Of a DNA stretch of 64,000 bases, positions 24,561 through 33,217 are shown one piece after another. How positions within the stretch are numbered: the first letter of the stretch is position 1; each line of letters starts with the position of its first letter. Under the pieces are notes generated by a model, which was given only the letters and a program-made list of their open reading frames with translations, had not been told where the DNA came from and did not search any database. Source of the stretch: Caulobacter sp. FWC26 (GTDB lineage Bacteria > Pseudomonadota > Alphaproteobacteria > Caulobacterales > Caulobacteraceae); contig NZ_CP033875.1 of assembly GCF_002742645.2 (NCBI RefSeq), positions 1,776,001-1,840,000 on the forward strand, given 5' to 3'. Both the position numbers and the translations under genes were made by a program.

Positions 24561-26141
24561 ATGGCGTCGGTGACGAGCTTGGGCGCAGCGTTTCGCGCGC
24601 TGTCGTGCGGCGTGCTGGGTCTGGCGATTTTCGCAACGGCCACCCCGACCGCCGCGCAGGTCTGGCGCTCCGACAGCGGCCGGGGAACCTACGCCAATCC
24701 GCCACTCAACGCCGACTATCCGGATCCCGACATCATCCGGGTCGGCGAGGACTTCTACTTCGCCTCGACGACCTTCGTGAACACGCCGGGCCTGGTGATC
24801 CTGCATTCCAAGGACCTGGTGAACTGGGACATCGTCGGCCACGTGATCCCCAGACTCACGGGCAATCCGAAATATGACCTCGTGGACGGGGGCGACTATC
24901 GGCACGGCGTCTATGCGCCAAGTCTGCGCTATCACAAGGGACGCTTCTATATCGCCGTCACTCCGGTGGGCGGTCATACGCGGATCTACTCCGCCGCTAA
25001 GATCAACGGTCCCTGGACCATGCGGGAACTGGATCGGGAAGCTTTCGATCCGGGCCTGTTCTTTGACACCGATGGCAAGGCCTACATCGCCACCGCGATC
25101 GGCTCGAACGGCACGATCACGCTGCTGAGCCTGAACGACGACTTGTCCGCCGTAGTCGACGCTCGCGTCGTTCACTTCAACAAGGGCGCGGAAGGTTCCA
25201 AGCTGATCCGGCGGGGCGACTGGTACTATCTGTTCAACGCCATTCCATCGCGCCTCGGGCTGACGGTCTCGCGCGCCAAGAGCCTGACCGGACCGTGGGA
25301 GACGCGACCTCAGATCGACGACAAGACGGGCGGGCACCAGGGCGCGCTGGTCGATCTTCCCGATGGGGGCTGGTACGGCTTTGTCATGCTGGACGCTGGC
25401 GCCGTGGGCCGCGTGACCAATATCGGCCCCGTCTTCTGGCAGGATGACTGGCCGGTATGGGGTACGCCAGAGGCTCCGGGACGCGTGCCCGCCACCGCCG
25501 CAAAGCCGATCCAGGGCCACGCGTTCCGCGAACCGCCCAGCTCCGATGAGTTCTCAAGCGGCGTGCTGGGCCGTCAATGGCAGTGGAACCATAACCCGGA
25601 CGACCAGCGTTGGTCCTTGACCGAGCGGCCGGGCTTCATGCGCCTGAAGGCAACTTCCAGCGAGACGTTCTGGGCCGCTCGCAACACGCTCGTACAGAAG
25701 GGGCAGGGGCCGCGCAGTCGCGGCGTGGCCAAGCTGGATTTGCGCGGACTGGCGGTCGGCGATCAGTGCGGCCTTGGCACGTTCGGAAAGTTTTCCGCGC
25801 AACTGGTGGTGACCCGGACCTCAGACGGCCAGGGCGAGGTGAGCGCGCGCCTGATCGAAAGCACTGTCCAAGGCTCAAAGATCATCTCACTATCCCAGCC
25901 CTACACGGTCGCTTTGACGGACCTGTGGCTCTCCGTGACCATGGACTTCACGACCGACAAGAGCACGCTGCGCTATAGTCGGGACGGCAAGGCCTGGGTG
26001 ACCTTGCCGGGTGACTTCCCGCTGGCGTTCGACTGGCGGACAGGCACCTTCCAAGGCGAGCAATACGGCCTGTTCTGCTACAATCCGACCGGTGGCGAAG
26101 GCCGGCTGGATATCGACAGCTTCACCTTGGAGAAACCATAG
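24561..26141 (+). CDS. Glycoside hydrolase family 43 beta-xylosidase/arabinosidase, exported
   Basis: The 526-residue protein has a signal peptide (about residues 1-32, ending ATPTAA) and a GH43 five-bladed propeller: DYPDPDIIRVGEDFYFAST contains the general-base Asp, and GAEGSKLIRRGDWYYLF contains the general-acid Glu (about residue 211). After residue 330 comes a beta-sandwich domain with WQWNHNPDDQRWSL and YGLFCYN, as in GH43 subfamily 12-like enzymes. It likely trims xylan or arabinoxylan side chains in the periplasm. It stands alone, with no TonB receptor next to it. Confidence 0.88.
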   Translation: MASVTSLGAAFRALSCGVLGLAIFATATPTAAQVWRSDSGRGTYANPPLNADYPDPDIIRVGEDFYFASTTFVNTPGLVILHSKDLVNWDIVGHVIPRLTGNPKYDLVDGGDYRHGVYAPSLRYHKGRFYIAVTPVGGHTRIYSAAKINGPWTMRELDREAFDPGLFFDTDGKAYIATAIGSNGTITLLSLNDDLSAVVDARVVHFNKGAEGSKLIRRGDWYYLFNAIPSRLGLTVSRAKSLTGPWETRPQIDDKTGGHQGALVDLPDGGWYGFVMLDAGAVGRVTNIGPVFWQDDWPVWGTPEAPGRVPATAAKPIQGHAFREPPSSDEFSSGVLGRQWQWNHNPDDQRWSLTERPGFMRLKATSSETFWAARNTLVQKGQGPRSRGVAKLDLRGLAVGDQCGLGTFGKFSAQLVVTRTSDGQGEVSARLIESTVQGSKIISLSQPYTVALTDLWLSVTMDFTTDKSTLRYSRDGKAWVTLPGDFPLAFDWRTGTFQGEQYGLFCYNPTGGEGRLDIDSFTLEKP

Positions 26142-26152
26142 GGCCTCGAGGT

Positions 26153-26617
26153 CTAAACCCCGCAGGCCTTGAAGAACGCCTTTACCTGCCCCCGATCTCC
26201 GGCTGTCGCCGCCAGGCTGTGGCGCTCGCCCTTGGTCAGCACGGCAAGGTCGCCGGACCGGCGGAAGGCTGCGAGCGCCGGGGCGCTGGCCTCGCCGCGT
26301 GCCTCCAGAAGGTCGCCGCTCATCGGGTCCTGGACGGTCACGCCCTCAAAACGGCTCTCGGATCGACCGGACGCGAGCACGAGACCGGTGTCGGTCAAGC
26401 CCGTCGCCGAGACGTCGACCGCGTCCCGCCCAGGCTCACAGCGGATCATCAGCACCACGTCGTCGCTGTTTGGACGTCCGTAGGCGAGACGGGGCTGAAC
26501 CGCGTCGTCGCCGACATAGGCCCACTGGTATCCCGTATTCGCCATCTTCTCGTGCGCGCAGCCGACTAGGGTGGTCGCGAGCGTAAGGGCGGCGAGGGCG
26601 AGACTGCGGGGCGACAT
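26153..26617 (-). CDS. Hypothetical lipoprotein
   Basis: The 154-residue protein starts MSPRSLALAALTLATTLVGCAH, a lipoprotein signal with a VGC lipobox. The mature part is small, probably beta-rich, with a Cys pair (IRCEPG and FFKACGV) that could form a disulfide. I do not recognise the family. It is convergent with the GH43 gene (stops 11 bp apart). It lies 116 bp after flgH on the same strand, so read-through from the flagellar operon is possible but not required. Confidence 0.68.
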   Translation of the reverse strand: MSPRSLALAALTLATTLVGCAHEKMANTGYQWAYVGDDAVQPRLAYGRPNSDDVVLMIRCEPGRDAVDVSATGLTDTGLVLASGRSESRFEGVTVQDPMSGDLLEARGEASAPALAAFRRSGDLAVLTKGERHSLAATAGDRGQVKAFFKACGV

Positions 26618-26733
26618 GGCGGTGATCCTCCTGCCTGGATCAACGCCGAAGCCAGCTGAACGGCTCCTGAAACGGATCGGGCGCGGAAGCCTCTCGGCCG
26701 CCGCGCCCGACGAGGGTGTCTCGAAAGCCTCGC

Positions 26734-27468
26734 TTAGAACGGCGAGAACTTCTCCACCAGCGACTGGCCGGCCGGGGTCTTCTGCACGCGGCTGATGTCG
26801 CCGCGACCGCCGTAGCTGATGCGGGCTTCAGCGATCTGGGTGTGGCGGATGGTGTTCGCCGAGGAGATGTCCTCGGGGCGCACGATGCCGGCGACGGTCA
26901 GCTGGCGTAGCTCGGCGTTGGTGCGCACCTCCTGGGTGCCCTGGATGACCATGTTGCCGTTCGGCAGGACCTGGCTGACCACGGCGGCGATCGTCAGGCT
27001 GATCTTTTCCGAGCGGCTGACGCCGCCCGAGCCGGCGTTGGTGGTGGTCGATTTGGTTTCCAGCGCGTTCTCGGGATCGAAACCGCCCGGCAGGAACTTG
27101 CCCAGGCTCGATTCCATGCCCAGCAGGTGCGGCACACCGGCCTTCATGTTGGCCGTGCGCGAGCTGTTGCTCGCGTTCTTGGTGCTGGCGCTGTCGTCGA
27201 TGTCGATCATCACAGTGACGATGTCGCCGACGCGGCTGGCGCGCTGATCGTTGAAGAAGGCGCGGGCGCCGACACGCCACAGCGAGTTGGCCGAGGCAGC
27301 CTGCGGGGCGGGCTCGCGGGCCGAGACATACTGTTGCTGCATCGGGGCCAGCTGGGCCGGGTAGCCGACCGGCGCCAGATCAGGGCCCTTCACGGCTTCC
27401 TTGACGGTGGAGCAGGCGGCCAGCGGGGCCAGGAGGACGGCGACAGCGAGAACGACGGGACGACGCAT
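26734..27468 (-). CDS. flgH: Flagellar L-ring protein FlgH
   Basis: The 244-residue lipoprotein has a signal ending LAPLAAC (lipobox) and the FlgH body: SLWRVGARAFFNDQRASRVGDIVTVMIDIDDSA, LTIAAVVSQVLPNGNMVIQGTQEVRTNAELRQLTVAGIVRPEDI and IRHTQIAEARISYGGRG. FlgH forms the outer-membrane L-ring around the flagellar rod. It is the last gene of flgF-flgG-flgA-flgH and starts 12 bp after flgA, so it relies on the upstream sigma-54 promoter. No anomaly seen. Confidence 0.95.
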   Translation of the reverse strand: MRRPVVLAVAVLLAPLAACSTVKEAVKGPDLAPVGYPAQLAPMQQQYVSAREPAPQAASANSLWRVGARAFFNDQRASRVGDIVTVMIDIDDSASTKNASNSSRTANMKAGVPHLLGMESSLGKFLPGGFDPENALETKSTTTNAGSGGVSRSEKISLTIAAVVSQVLPNGNMVIQGTQEVRTNAELRQLTVAGIVRPEDISSANTIRHTQIAEARISYGGRGDISRVQKTPAGQSLVEKFSPF

Positions 27469-27480
27469 GATCAGGGCCTC

Positions 27481-28275
27481 TTAGCGAGCGGCGAAACGGA
27501 CGGGTTGAGAACGGGCGAGCAAGGTCTGGGCCTGCGGACCGACGGCGGCGGTTCCGGGACCGACGGCGACGGCCTGGATGACCTTCTTGGAAAGGGTGTT
27601 CTGGACGGCGAAGACTTCGCCGGCGGCGGCGCCGGCCATGGCCTTGCCTTGCAGCGACAGGGAAATACCGCCGTCCTGATAGTTGATGGTGATCAGATCG
27701 CCAGTCTTGATGACTTGCGGCGCGGCGACATCACGCAGTCCGACCGCAGCGCCTTCACGCAGGGGGCGTTTGGCGGCCATGCCGATCACGGCGTCGGCGT
27801 CGCGCGGGGCGTCAGCCGGGGCGCCGGCCATCTTGACCCAAACCAGATCCTGCGGCTGGACGATTTCGCCGACCGCCAGGCTGCGGGCGTAGGCAAGAAC
27901 TTCCACATTGGCGCTCGGAGCGCCCGCCAGGCCGGCGGCGGTCGCAGCGCGAGCGCCGCTCGAGACGCCACCATTGTCGGCGCCTTGGCGCACGATTATG
28001 CGGCGGACGCCGTTGGCGTTGGTCCAATCATAGCCCGCGCGGCGGGCCGACATCTGCACCTGACCGGCGTCGAGCACGGCGGTGGGACCCATGCGGGACG
28101 CCACGACCAGATTGGCGGCCGGCCCGCTGACGCCATCGAACAGGTCGCCCAGCGTGATGCGGCCGTCCGTGTCGGTGGTGTCCAGGCGCAGGGTCACCGG
28201 CGTTCCGGCGAAGGCGGGCGCCGACAGGGCGGTGATCACCAGGGTGGCGGCGGCGGCGAGGAGGAAGGTCTTCAT
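27481..28275 (-). CDS. flgA: Flagellar basal body P-ring formation chaperone FlgA
   Basis: The 264-residue protein has a signal peptide (LLAAAATLVITALSAPAFA) and the C-terminal SAF domain of FlgA: ARSLAVGEIVQPQDLVWVKM, AKRPLREGAAVGLRDV, VIKTGDLITINYQDGGISLSL. It is a periplasmic chaperone for assembly of the P-ring protein FlgI, which is not in this window. It lies 5 bp after flgG. Length is at the upper end for the family owing to an N-terminal extension with the VTLRLDTTDTDGRITLGDLF part. Confidence 0.94.
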   Translation of the reverse strand: MKTFLLAAAATLVITALSAPAFAGTPVTLRLDTTDTDGRITLGDLFDGVSGPAANLVVASRMGPTAVLDAGQVQMSARRAGYDWTNANGVRRIIVRQGADNGGVSSGARAATAAGLAGAPSANVEVLAYARSLAVGEIVQPQDLVWVKMAGAPADAPRDADAVIGMAAKRPLREGAAVGLRDVAAPQVIKTGDLITINYQDGGISLSLQGKAMAGAAAGEVFAVQNTLSKKVIQAVAVGPGTAAVGPQAQTLLARSQPVRFAAR

Positions 28276-28279
28276 GAGC

Positions 28280-29068
28280 TTACGACCGCAGCTGCGAGGT
28301 GGTTTGCAGCATCTGGTCCGCCGTCGAGATCACCTTCGAGTTCATCTCGTAGGCGCGTTGGGCGGTGATCAGGGCGGTGATTTCCGAGACCGCGTCGACG
28401 TTCGAGGCTTCGGTGTAGTGCTGCAGCAGCACGCCGAAGCCCGGCTCGCCCGGCGCGGCGATGTTGGCCGCGCCCGACGCTGCGGTTTCCAGGAACAGGT
28501 TGTCGCCGATGGCTTCCAGGCCGCCTTCGTTCAGGAAGTTGGCGAGCTGGATCTGGCCAACGGTCTGCGGCGCGGTCTGACCGTCCATCTTCACCTGAAC
28601 GAGGCCGGTCTTGCTGATCGTGATGTCGGTGGCGTTCTGCGGGATCGTGATCCCGGGCTGCACCGTGTAGCCGTCCTCTGTGACGATCTGGCCTTGTTCG
28701 TTAGTCGAGAAGTTCCCGGCGCGGGTGTAGGCCGTCTCGCCCGAGGGCAGCAGGACCTGCAGATAGCCCTTGCCCTGAATGGCTACGTCGAGGGGGTTGT
28801 CGGTCAGGGTCGGCGTGCCTTGCTCGGTGATGCGATAGGTCGAGCCGGCCTTGACGCCGCCGCCCACCTGCACGCCGGTCGGCACGATGTTGCCGTCGCT
28901 GGACGACTGCGAGCCGGCGCGCTCGATCGTCTGGTACAGCAGGTCCTGGAACTCGGCCCGCTGGCGCTTGAAGCCAACGGTGTTCATGTTGGCGATGTTG
29001 TTCGAGATGACTTCGACGTTCAGCTGCTGAGCAGCCATACCCGAAGCGGCGGTGCGGAGAGCTTGCAT
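28280..29068 (-). CDS. flgG: Flagellar distal rod protein FlgG
   Basis: The 262-residue protein has the flagellar rod signatures at both ends: MQALRTAASGMAAQQLNVEVISNNIANMNTVGFKRQRAEFQDLLYQ and the C-terminal EASNVDAVSEITALITAQRAYEMNSKVISTADQMLQ, which form the coiled coils of the rod. The central GYLQVLLPSGETAYTRAGNFSTNEQG part is the FlgG/FlgF core. It forms the distal rod. It lies 13 bp after flgF in the same operon. Confidence 0.96.
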   Translation of the reverse strand: MQALRTAASGMAAQQLNVEVISNNIANMNTVGFKRQRAEFQDLLYQTIERAGSQSSSDGNIVPTGVQVGGGVKAGSTYRITEQGTPTLTDNPLDVAIQGKGYLQVLLPSGETAYTRAGNFSTNEQGQIVTEDGYTVQPGITIPQNATDITISKTGLVQVKMDGQTAPQTVGQIQLANFLNEGGLEAIGDNLFLETAASGAANIAAPGEPGFGVLLQHYTEASNVDAVSEITALITAQRAYEMNSKVISTADQMLQTTSQLRS

Positions 29069-29081
29069 CGGCTAGCGTTCC

Positions 29082-29819
29082 TTAATTGACCTTGCCCAGA
29101 CGCTCGACGGCGCTGCGCGACAGTTCGGAGGTGTTGTCCATCATCTTGGCGACGCTCTCGTAGGCGCGCTGGATCTCGATCAGCTTCGTGATCTCGAGAA
29201 CCGGTTGGACGTTCGAGGATTCCAGCATGCCCTGGTGGATCTGGGCGTCCGTGACGGGCTGCAGGGTGGTGTTGGCGGTGTTGCGGAAGAGGTTGTCGCC
29301 ATCCTTGGCCAGGCTGGACAGATCGTCCGGGCGCACGACCGCGATACGGCCAGCCCGCAGCGCGCCCTGGCTGACGATGCCGTCCTTGCCGACCGTGACG
29401 GGGCCCAGACGAGGGTCGATGGTGATCTGGCCGCCGCCTTCGTCCAGAACGGGATAGCCGGCCTGAGTGACCAGCACGCCTTCCGGGTTGGTGGTGAAGC
29501 GACCGTCGCGGGTGTAGCGCTCGCCGCCGGCGGTCTGGACCTTGAAGAAGCCCATGCCGTTGATCGCCAGATCGTAGTCGCCGCCCGTCTTGGTCATCGG
29601 GCCCTGGCTGAAATTGCGGGCGACGCCGGTGTCCATCACGAACTTCACGGGCGCGGAGCCGTCCAGGGTCTTGGCCGGCTTGGCTTGCTCGGTGCGGACC
29701 ATTAGATCCTCGACCTTGAAGCCCGTGGTGTTGGCGTTGGCGATGTTGTTGGCCACGATGTCGAGCTCGCGGCGCAGCGTCATCTGACGCGAGAGGCCGA
29801 CATAAAGCGCGTTGTCCAT
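29082..29819 (-). CDS. flgF: Flagellar proximal rod protein FlgF
   Basis: The 245-residue rod protein starts MDNALYVGLSRQMTLRRELDIVANNIANANTTGFK and ends VLEITKLIEIQRAYESVAKMMDNTSELSRSAVERLGKV; its shorter core and DYDLAINGMGFFKV are FlgF-like rather than FlgG-like. It is first in the flgFGAH operon. A sigma-54 promoter at 29870-29884 lies about 50 bp upstream, in agreement with class III flagellar control in Caulobacter, where FlbD activates such promoters. Confidence 0.95.
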   Translation of the reverse strand: MDNALYVGLSRQMTLRRELDIVANNIANANTTGFKVEDLMVRTEQAKPAKTLDGSAPVKFVMDTGVARNFSQGPMTKTGGDYDLAINGMGFFKVQTAGGERYTRDGRFTTNPEGVLVTQAGYPVLDEGGGQITIDPRLGPVTVGKDGIVSQGALRAGRIAVVRPDDLSSLAKDGDNLFRNTANTTLQPVTDAQIHQGMLESSNVQPVLEITKLIEIQRAYESVAKMMDNTSELSRSAVERLGKVN

Positions 29820-29869
29820 GGCGAGTTAACTCGGGCGGCTAGCGCGACAAATGCGCCGAAAGCTGGAAA

Positions 29870-29884
29870 GCAATCTTCGTGCCA
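29870..29884 (-). promoter_or_regulatory. Sigma-54 promoter of flgFGAH
   Basis: Read leftward it is TGGCACGAAGATTGC: the GG and GC dinucleotides are 10 nt apart, as the -24/-12 consensus requires. Transcription would start about 12 bp downstream and 40 bp before flgF ATG. Confidence 0.82.
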
Positions 29885-29945
29885 GCGCTAAAAGCTTATA
29901 TTTTTCAATAAATAGAAAGGTTAACGGCGAGGGTGTGGTCGGACT

Positions 29946-29956
29946 CTGCCGGGCAG
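29946..29956. promoter_or_regulatory. Candidate FlbD (ftr-like) site
   Basis: The odd palindrome CTGCCGGGCAG lies about 65 bp upstream of the -24 element. Caulobacter sigma-54 flagellar promoters have FlbD enhancer sites roughly 100 bp upstream; this one is proposed on its symmetry and position, and I have no match to a consensus. Confidence 0.3.
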
Positions 29957-29992
29957 ATTCAGCCTGCGACCAATTGGCCGCCAAAACACATC

Positions 29993-30001
29993 GTTAACCA
30001 T
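29993..30001 (+). promoter_or_regulatory. CtrA-like element (GTTAACCAT) in the fliL leader
   Basis: GTTAACCAT resembles the TTAACCAT box of Caulobacter class II flagellar promoters controlled by CtrA. It lies 45 bp before the fliL GTG. A TTAAC half-site is also at 29921. No experimental support is visible from sequence. Confidence 0.4.
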
Positions 30002-30045
30002 GCCTCGCGCATGAGTACGGGTATAGATTCCAAGGAACCGCGCGC

Positions 30046-30666
30046 GTGGCCAAGAAACCCGAGAAGGAAGCTCCCGCTCCCGAAGGCGAAGAGGGCGCTG
30101 AAGGCGAAGCTCCGGCGAAGAAGAAGCCGCCGATCCTGATCATCGCCATCGCCGCCGGCGTGCTCGTTCTGGGCGGCGGCGGCGCTGCGGCCTTTTTCCT
30201 TCTGAAGCCAAAGCCCGCCGCCGAAGCCGGCGAGCACGGCGCCGAGAAGGAAAAGGAAAAAAAGGAAAAGAAGAAGGAAGAAAAGAAGGACGAGAAGAAG
30301 GAAGGCGAGAAGGGCGCTGAGGGCGCCGCCGGCACGCCGGTCATCAAGGAAGGTCCTGATGGGATCGTGTTCTACACGCTGCCGGACATCGTCGTGAACA
30401 TGCAGACGGCCGAGGGCAAGTCGACCTTCCTGAAGCTGAAGCTGACCTTCGAGCTGCCCGACGAGGAAACGGCCGACGAGCTGACGCCGAATCTGCCCAG
30501 GCTGCAGGACATGTTCCAGACCTTCCTTCGCGAACTTCGCCCCGAAGACCTGAACGGCAGCCAAGGCACCTACCAGCTGCGCGTGGAGCTGCTGCGCCGG
30601 GTGAACCTCGTGGCCGCGCCGGCCAAGGTCAACGCGGTCCTCATCGAGGAGATGCTGATCAACTAG
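30046..30666 (+). CDS. fliL: Flagellar basal body-associated protein FliL
   Basis: The 206-residue protein has a cytosolic Glu/Ala-rich N-terminus, a single membrane helix (ILIIAIAAGVLVLGGGGAAAFF), a long Lys/Glu-rich run (about residues 65-90) and the FliL domain (FYTLPDIVVNMQTAEGKSTFLKLKLTFELP ... LPRLQDMFQTFLRELRPEDLNGSQGTYQLRVELLRRVN). FliL sits beside the stator and rotor and is needed for Caulobacter motility. The start is GTG 30046, with AAGGA upstream. It heads the operon with fliM. Confidence 0.94.
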   Translation: MAKKPEKEAPAPEGEEGAEGEAPAKKKPPILIIAIAAGVLVLGGGGAAAFFLLKPKPAAEAGEHGAEKEKEKKEKKKEEKKDEKKEGEKGAEGAAGTPVIKEGPDGIVFYTLPDIVVNMQTAEGKSTFLKLKLTFELPDEETADELTPNLPRLQDMFQTFLRELRPEDLNGSQGTYQLRVELLRRVNLVAAPAKVNAVLIEEMLIN

Positions 30667-30693
30667 TCCTGGGGACGGGTTGGGCGAACGATC

Positions 30694-31830
30694 ATGGCGG
30701 ATGAACTCGACGATCAGGCGGCGATGGCCCAATGGGCCTCGCAGAACCCCCCGGGGGCTCTCGGTGAGGGCTCCGAGGGGACCAATGAGTTCGGCGATTT
30801 TTCCGGCGGCATGGGCGGCTGGGATGACGCCGGCGGCGATGGAACGTCTGAGCGGATTCTGAACCAGGACGAGATCGACAGCCTGCTGGGCTTCGATCTC
30901 TCCGGCGACGGCGGTGACGATCGCACCGGTATCCGCGCCATCATCAACTCGGCGCTCGTCTCCTACGAACGTCTACCGATGCTGGAAATCGTCTTCGACC
31001 GCCTGGTGAGGTTGATGACGACATCCCTCCGCAACTTTACCTCCGACAACGTCGAGGTCAGTCTCGACAACATCAGCTCGATCCGCTTCGGCGATTACCT
31101 CAACTCGATCCCGCTGCCGGCGATTCTGGCGGTCTTCCGCGCCGAGGAGCTGGACAACTACGGCCTGCTGACCGTCGACTCGAACCTGATCTACTCGATC
31201 GTGGACGTGCTTCTAGGGGGGCGTCGGGGCACCGCCGCGATGCGCATCGAGGGTCGTCCTTACACGACGATCGAGCGCGTGCTGGTGCAGCGGATGATCG
31301 AGGTGGTGCTGCACGACCTGAAGAGCGCGTTCGAGCCTCTACATCCGGTCAATTTCTCGCTGGATCGCCTGGAAACCAATCCGCGCTTCGCCGCGATCGC
31401 CCGGCCGGCGAACGCGGCCATCCTGGTGAAACTGCGCATCGACATGGAAGACCGCGGCGGTCGTATCGAGCTCTTGCTGCCGTATGCGACGCTGGAGCCC
31501 ATCCGCAAGATGCTGCTGCAGCAGTTCATGGGCGAGAAGTTTGGCCGCGACAACATCTGGGAAGGCCACTTGGCCACCGAGCTGTGGACCACCCAGATGG
31601 AGGTGCGCGCCGTGCTGGACGAGCAGCAGGTGCCGCTGTCGCGGGTGCTGAACATGCAGGTCGGCGACACCCTGATGCTGAACGCCACGCCCGACAGCCT
31701 GGTCGAGCTGCGCGCCGGGGCCATTCCGCTGACGCGCGGCCGCATGGGCCGCCGAAATCATGCGATCGCCGTGCGGGCCGAAGCGCCGCTGACGCCGGCG
31801 GCGAAGAAGGCCGTGCAGAAGCTGAAATGA
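30694..31830 (+). CDS. fliM: Flagellar motor switch protein FliM
   Basis: The 378-residue protein has an unusual N-terminal extension of about 55 residues (Gly/Asp-rich) before the LNQDEIDSLLGF motif that usually opens FliM and binds CheY-P. The middle domain (INSALVSYERLPMLEIVFDRLVRLMTTSLRNFTSDNVEV ...) and C-terminal SpoA domain (VRAVLDEQQVPLSRVLNMQVGDTLMLN) are complete. FliM is part of the C-ring switch with FliG and FliN. Its TGA overlaps the next ATG. Confidence 0.95.
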   Translation: MADELDDQAAMAQWASQNPPGALGEGSEGTNEFGDFSGGMGGWDDAGGDGTSERILNQDEIDSLLGFDLSGDGGDDRTGIRAIINSALVSYERLPMLEIVFDRLVRLMTTSLRNFTSDNVEVSLDNISSIRFGDYLNSIPLPAILAVFRAEELDNYGLLTVDSNLIYSIVDVLLGGRRGTAAMRIEGRPYTTIERVLVQRMIEVVLHDLKSAFEPLHPVNFSLDRLETNPRFAAIARPANAAILVKLRIDMEDRGGRIELLLPYATLEPIRKMLLQQFMGEKFGRDNIWEGHLATELWTTQMEVRAVLDEQQVPLSRVLNMQVGDTLMLNATPDSLVELRAGAIPLTRGRMGRRNHAIAVRAEAPLTPAAKKAVQKLK

Positions 31831-32411
31831 GCATCGTCGCCCTGGCCATGAACGGTTTCCTGGCGGTGCTGCTGATCGCGGCGCTTATCTTCGGCTGGCG
31901 CCTGGAGCGTCGGCTGAAGGCGCTGCGCGACAGCCATGAGGGCTTCGCCAAGGCCGTCGCCGATCTCGACCAGGCCGCCGCTCGCGCCGAACAGGGCCTG
32001 GCCGACCTGCGCGCCGCCACCGACGAAGCCGCCGAGACCCTGGCCGTTCGGATCGAACGCGCCCAGGCCCTGGCCGCCCAGCTCGAAGAGCGTGTGAACC
32101 GCCCCGCGCCCAACCGGTCCCAGGACGCCCCCGCGCGCGAGTCCGCGCAACGGCCTGCCCGCGCAAGTGAGGCTCCGCCCGCTGCTTCGGCGGGTGAGCG
32201 ACGTCTGTCGGCGGCCGATTTCGAACGGCTGCTGGAGCGCGAGGACCGGGCCGAGCGCGCCGTACGCGGCGAGCCGATTCCGCGCCCCGCGCCTCGCTCC
32301 AGCCCCATCCCGGAAACGCCGCGTTCACGAGCGCGGATCGATGATGACTTGTTCGAGGGGCCTGGCGAAAGCCCGCGTCCTGGCAGCAATCCAAGAGCAC
32401 CGCGCCGATGA
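31827..32411 (+). CDS. DUF6468-like membrane-anchored coiled-coil protein
   Basis: The 194-residue protein has one N-terminal membrane helix (IVALAMNGFLAVLLIAALIFGW) and an Ala/Glu-rich coiled coil (about 30-90), then a disordered Pro/Arg-rich tail. It overlaps the fliM stop by 4 bp and the next start by 4 bp, so it belongs to the fliLM operon. Proteins of this type are often found in alphaproteobacterial flagellar loci and are called DUF6468; no function is established. Its position suggests a role near the motor. Confidence 0.78.
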   Translation: MSIVALAMNGFLAVLLIAALIFGWRLERRLKALRDSHEGFAKAVADLDQAAARAEQGLADLRAATDEAAETLAVRIERAQALAAQLEERVNRPAPNRSQDAPARESAQRPARASEAPPAASAGERRLSAADFERLLEREDRAERAVRGEPIPRPAPRSSPIPETPRSRARIDDDLFEGPGESPRPGSNPRAPRR

Positions 32412-33208
32412 AGAATATTCCGCGAATCCTGCCCCTGATCGGGGTCGCCGCCGGCGGGGTGCTGGCGATCAACGCGATGTCCGGCGCCAAGTCGCTGCCC
32501 GACCTCGTCAGCGGCGCGAAGGCGTTCGCCGAGGGCGTCGCCAAGCCGGAAGGTAAGGAAGCCGCCGAAGGCGAGGGCGCTCCATCCGCCGAAGGGGCCG
32601 CCCAGCCCGCCGCGGCAAAGGCCCCGCCGCCGCGCGTCTGCGCGCCGTCGGCCGACGCCCTGGCCCGTGAAGCGGGCCTGTCTCCCGCCGAACTGCGTAT
32701 CTTGCAAAGCCTGGGCGCGCGCCGGGGACAGCTGGATCAACGCGAGCAGGACATCGACGTCCAGCTGCAGCTGCTGGCCGCCGCCGAGGCCAAGCTCGAC
32801 GCCAAGATGAAGGCGCTCACCGGTCTGAAGGGCGACATCCAGGGCCTGTTGGGTCAAGTCGACGCCCAGAAGCAGGCCGAAGTGGATCGTCTGGTCGTCG
32901 TCTATCAGGGCATGAAGCCCAAGGACGCCGCGGCGCGCATGACGCTGCTGTCGGACGAGGTGCGTCTGCCCATCGCGGCGAAGATGAAGGAAAAGACCCT
33001 GGCGATGATCCTGGCCAATATGGCGCCGGGCGACGCCAAGATCCTCACCGAGCGTCTGGCCTCGCGCCTGGTCAACCCGGCGGTCGACAAGGGCAAGGCG
33101 GCGATCGCCGACAACGCCGCGCCCCGGGCCGGCGCGCAACAGGCTGCAGGCGGGCTGGCGGGAGCCGCGCCCGCCGCCGCCAAGCCGCCTGCTCCCCAGG
33201 CCGGTTAA
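32408..33208 (+). CDS. MotE/MgtE_N-like flagellar accessory protein
   Basis: The 266-residue protein has an N-terminal hydrophobic segment (ILPLIGVAAGGVLAINAM), a disordered Ala/Glu region, a coiled coil (LGARRGQLDQREQDIDVQLQLLAAAEAKLDAKMKAL) and an MgtE N-domain-like stretch: YQGMKPKDAAARMTLLSDEVRLPIAAKMKEKTLAMILANMAPGDAKILTERL. This layout matches MotE of rhizobia, which stabilises a stator partner (MotC). It overlaps DUF6468 upstream and is 9 bp before the TPR gene. The name follows domain layout; there is no proof it does the same job here. Confidence 0.8.
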   Translation: MKNIPRILPLIGVAAGGVLAINAMSGAKSLPDLVSGAKAFAEGVAKPEGKEAAEGEGAPSAEGAAQPAAAKAPPPRVCAPSADALAREAGLSPAELRILQSLGARRGQLDQREQDIDVQLQLLAAAEAKLDAKMKALTGLKGDIQGLLGQVDAQKQAEVDRLVVVYQGMKPKDAAARMTLLSDEVRLPIAAKMKEKTLAMILANMAPGDAKILTERLASRLVNPAVDKGKAAIADNAAPRAGAQQAAGGLAGAAPAAAKPPAPQAG

Positions 33209-33217
33209 GGGAGGCTC

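Noticed and set aside
29921..29998. TTAAC boxes at 29921 and 29994 as one bipartite CtrA site
   Set aside because: The halves are more than 70 bp apart, whereas the full site needs TTAA-N7-TTAA. Each is at best a half-site.
30241..30310. Lysine-rich A-run (including AAAAAAA) in fliL as a phase-variation tract
   Set aside because: The run codes for the Lys/Glu linker normally seen behind the FliL membrane helix. A single A7 inside a mixed AAG/AAA/GAA stretch is weak evidence for slippage.
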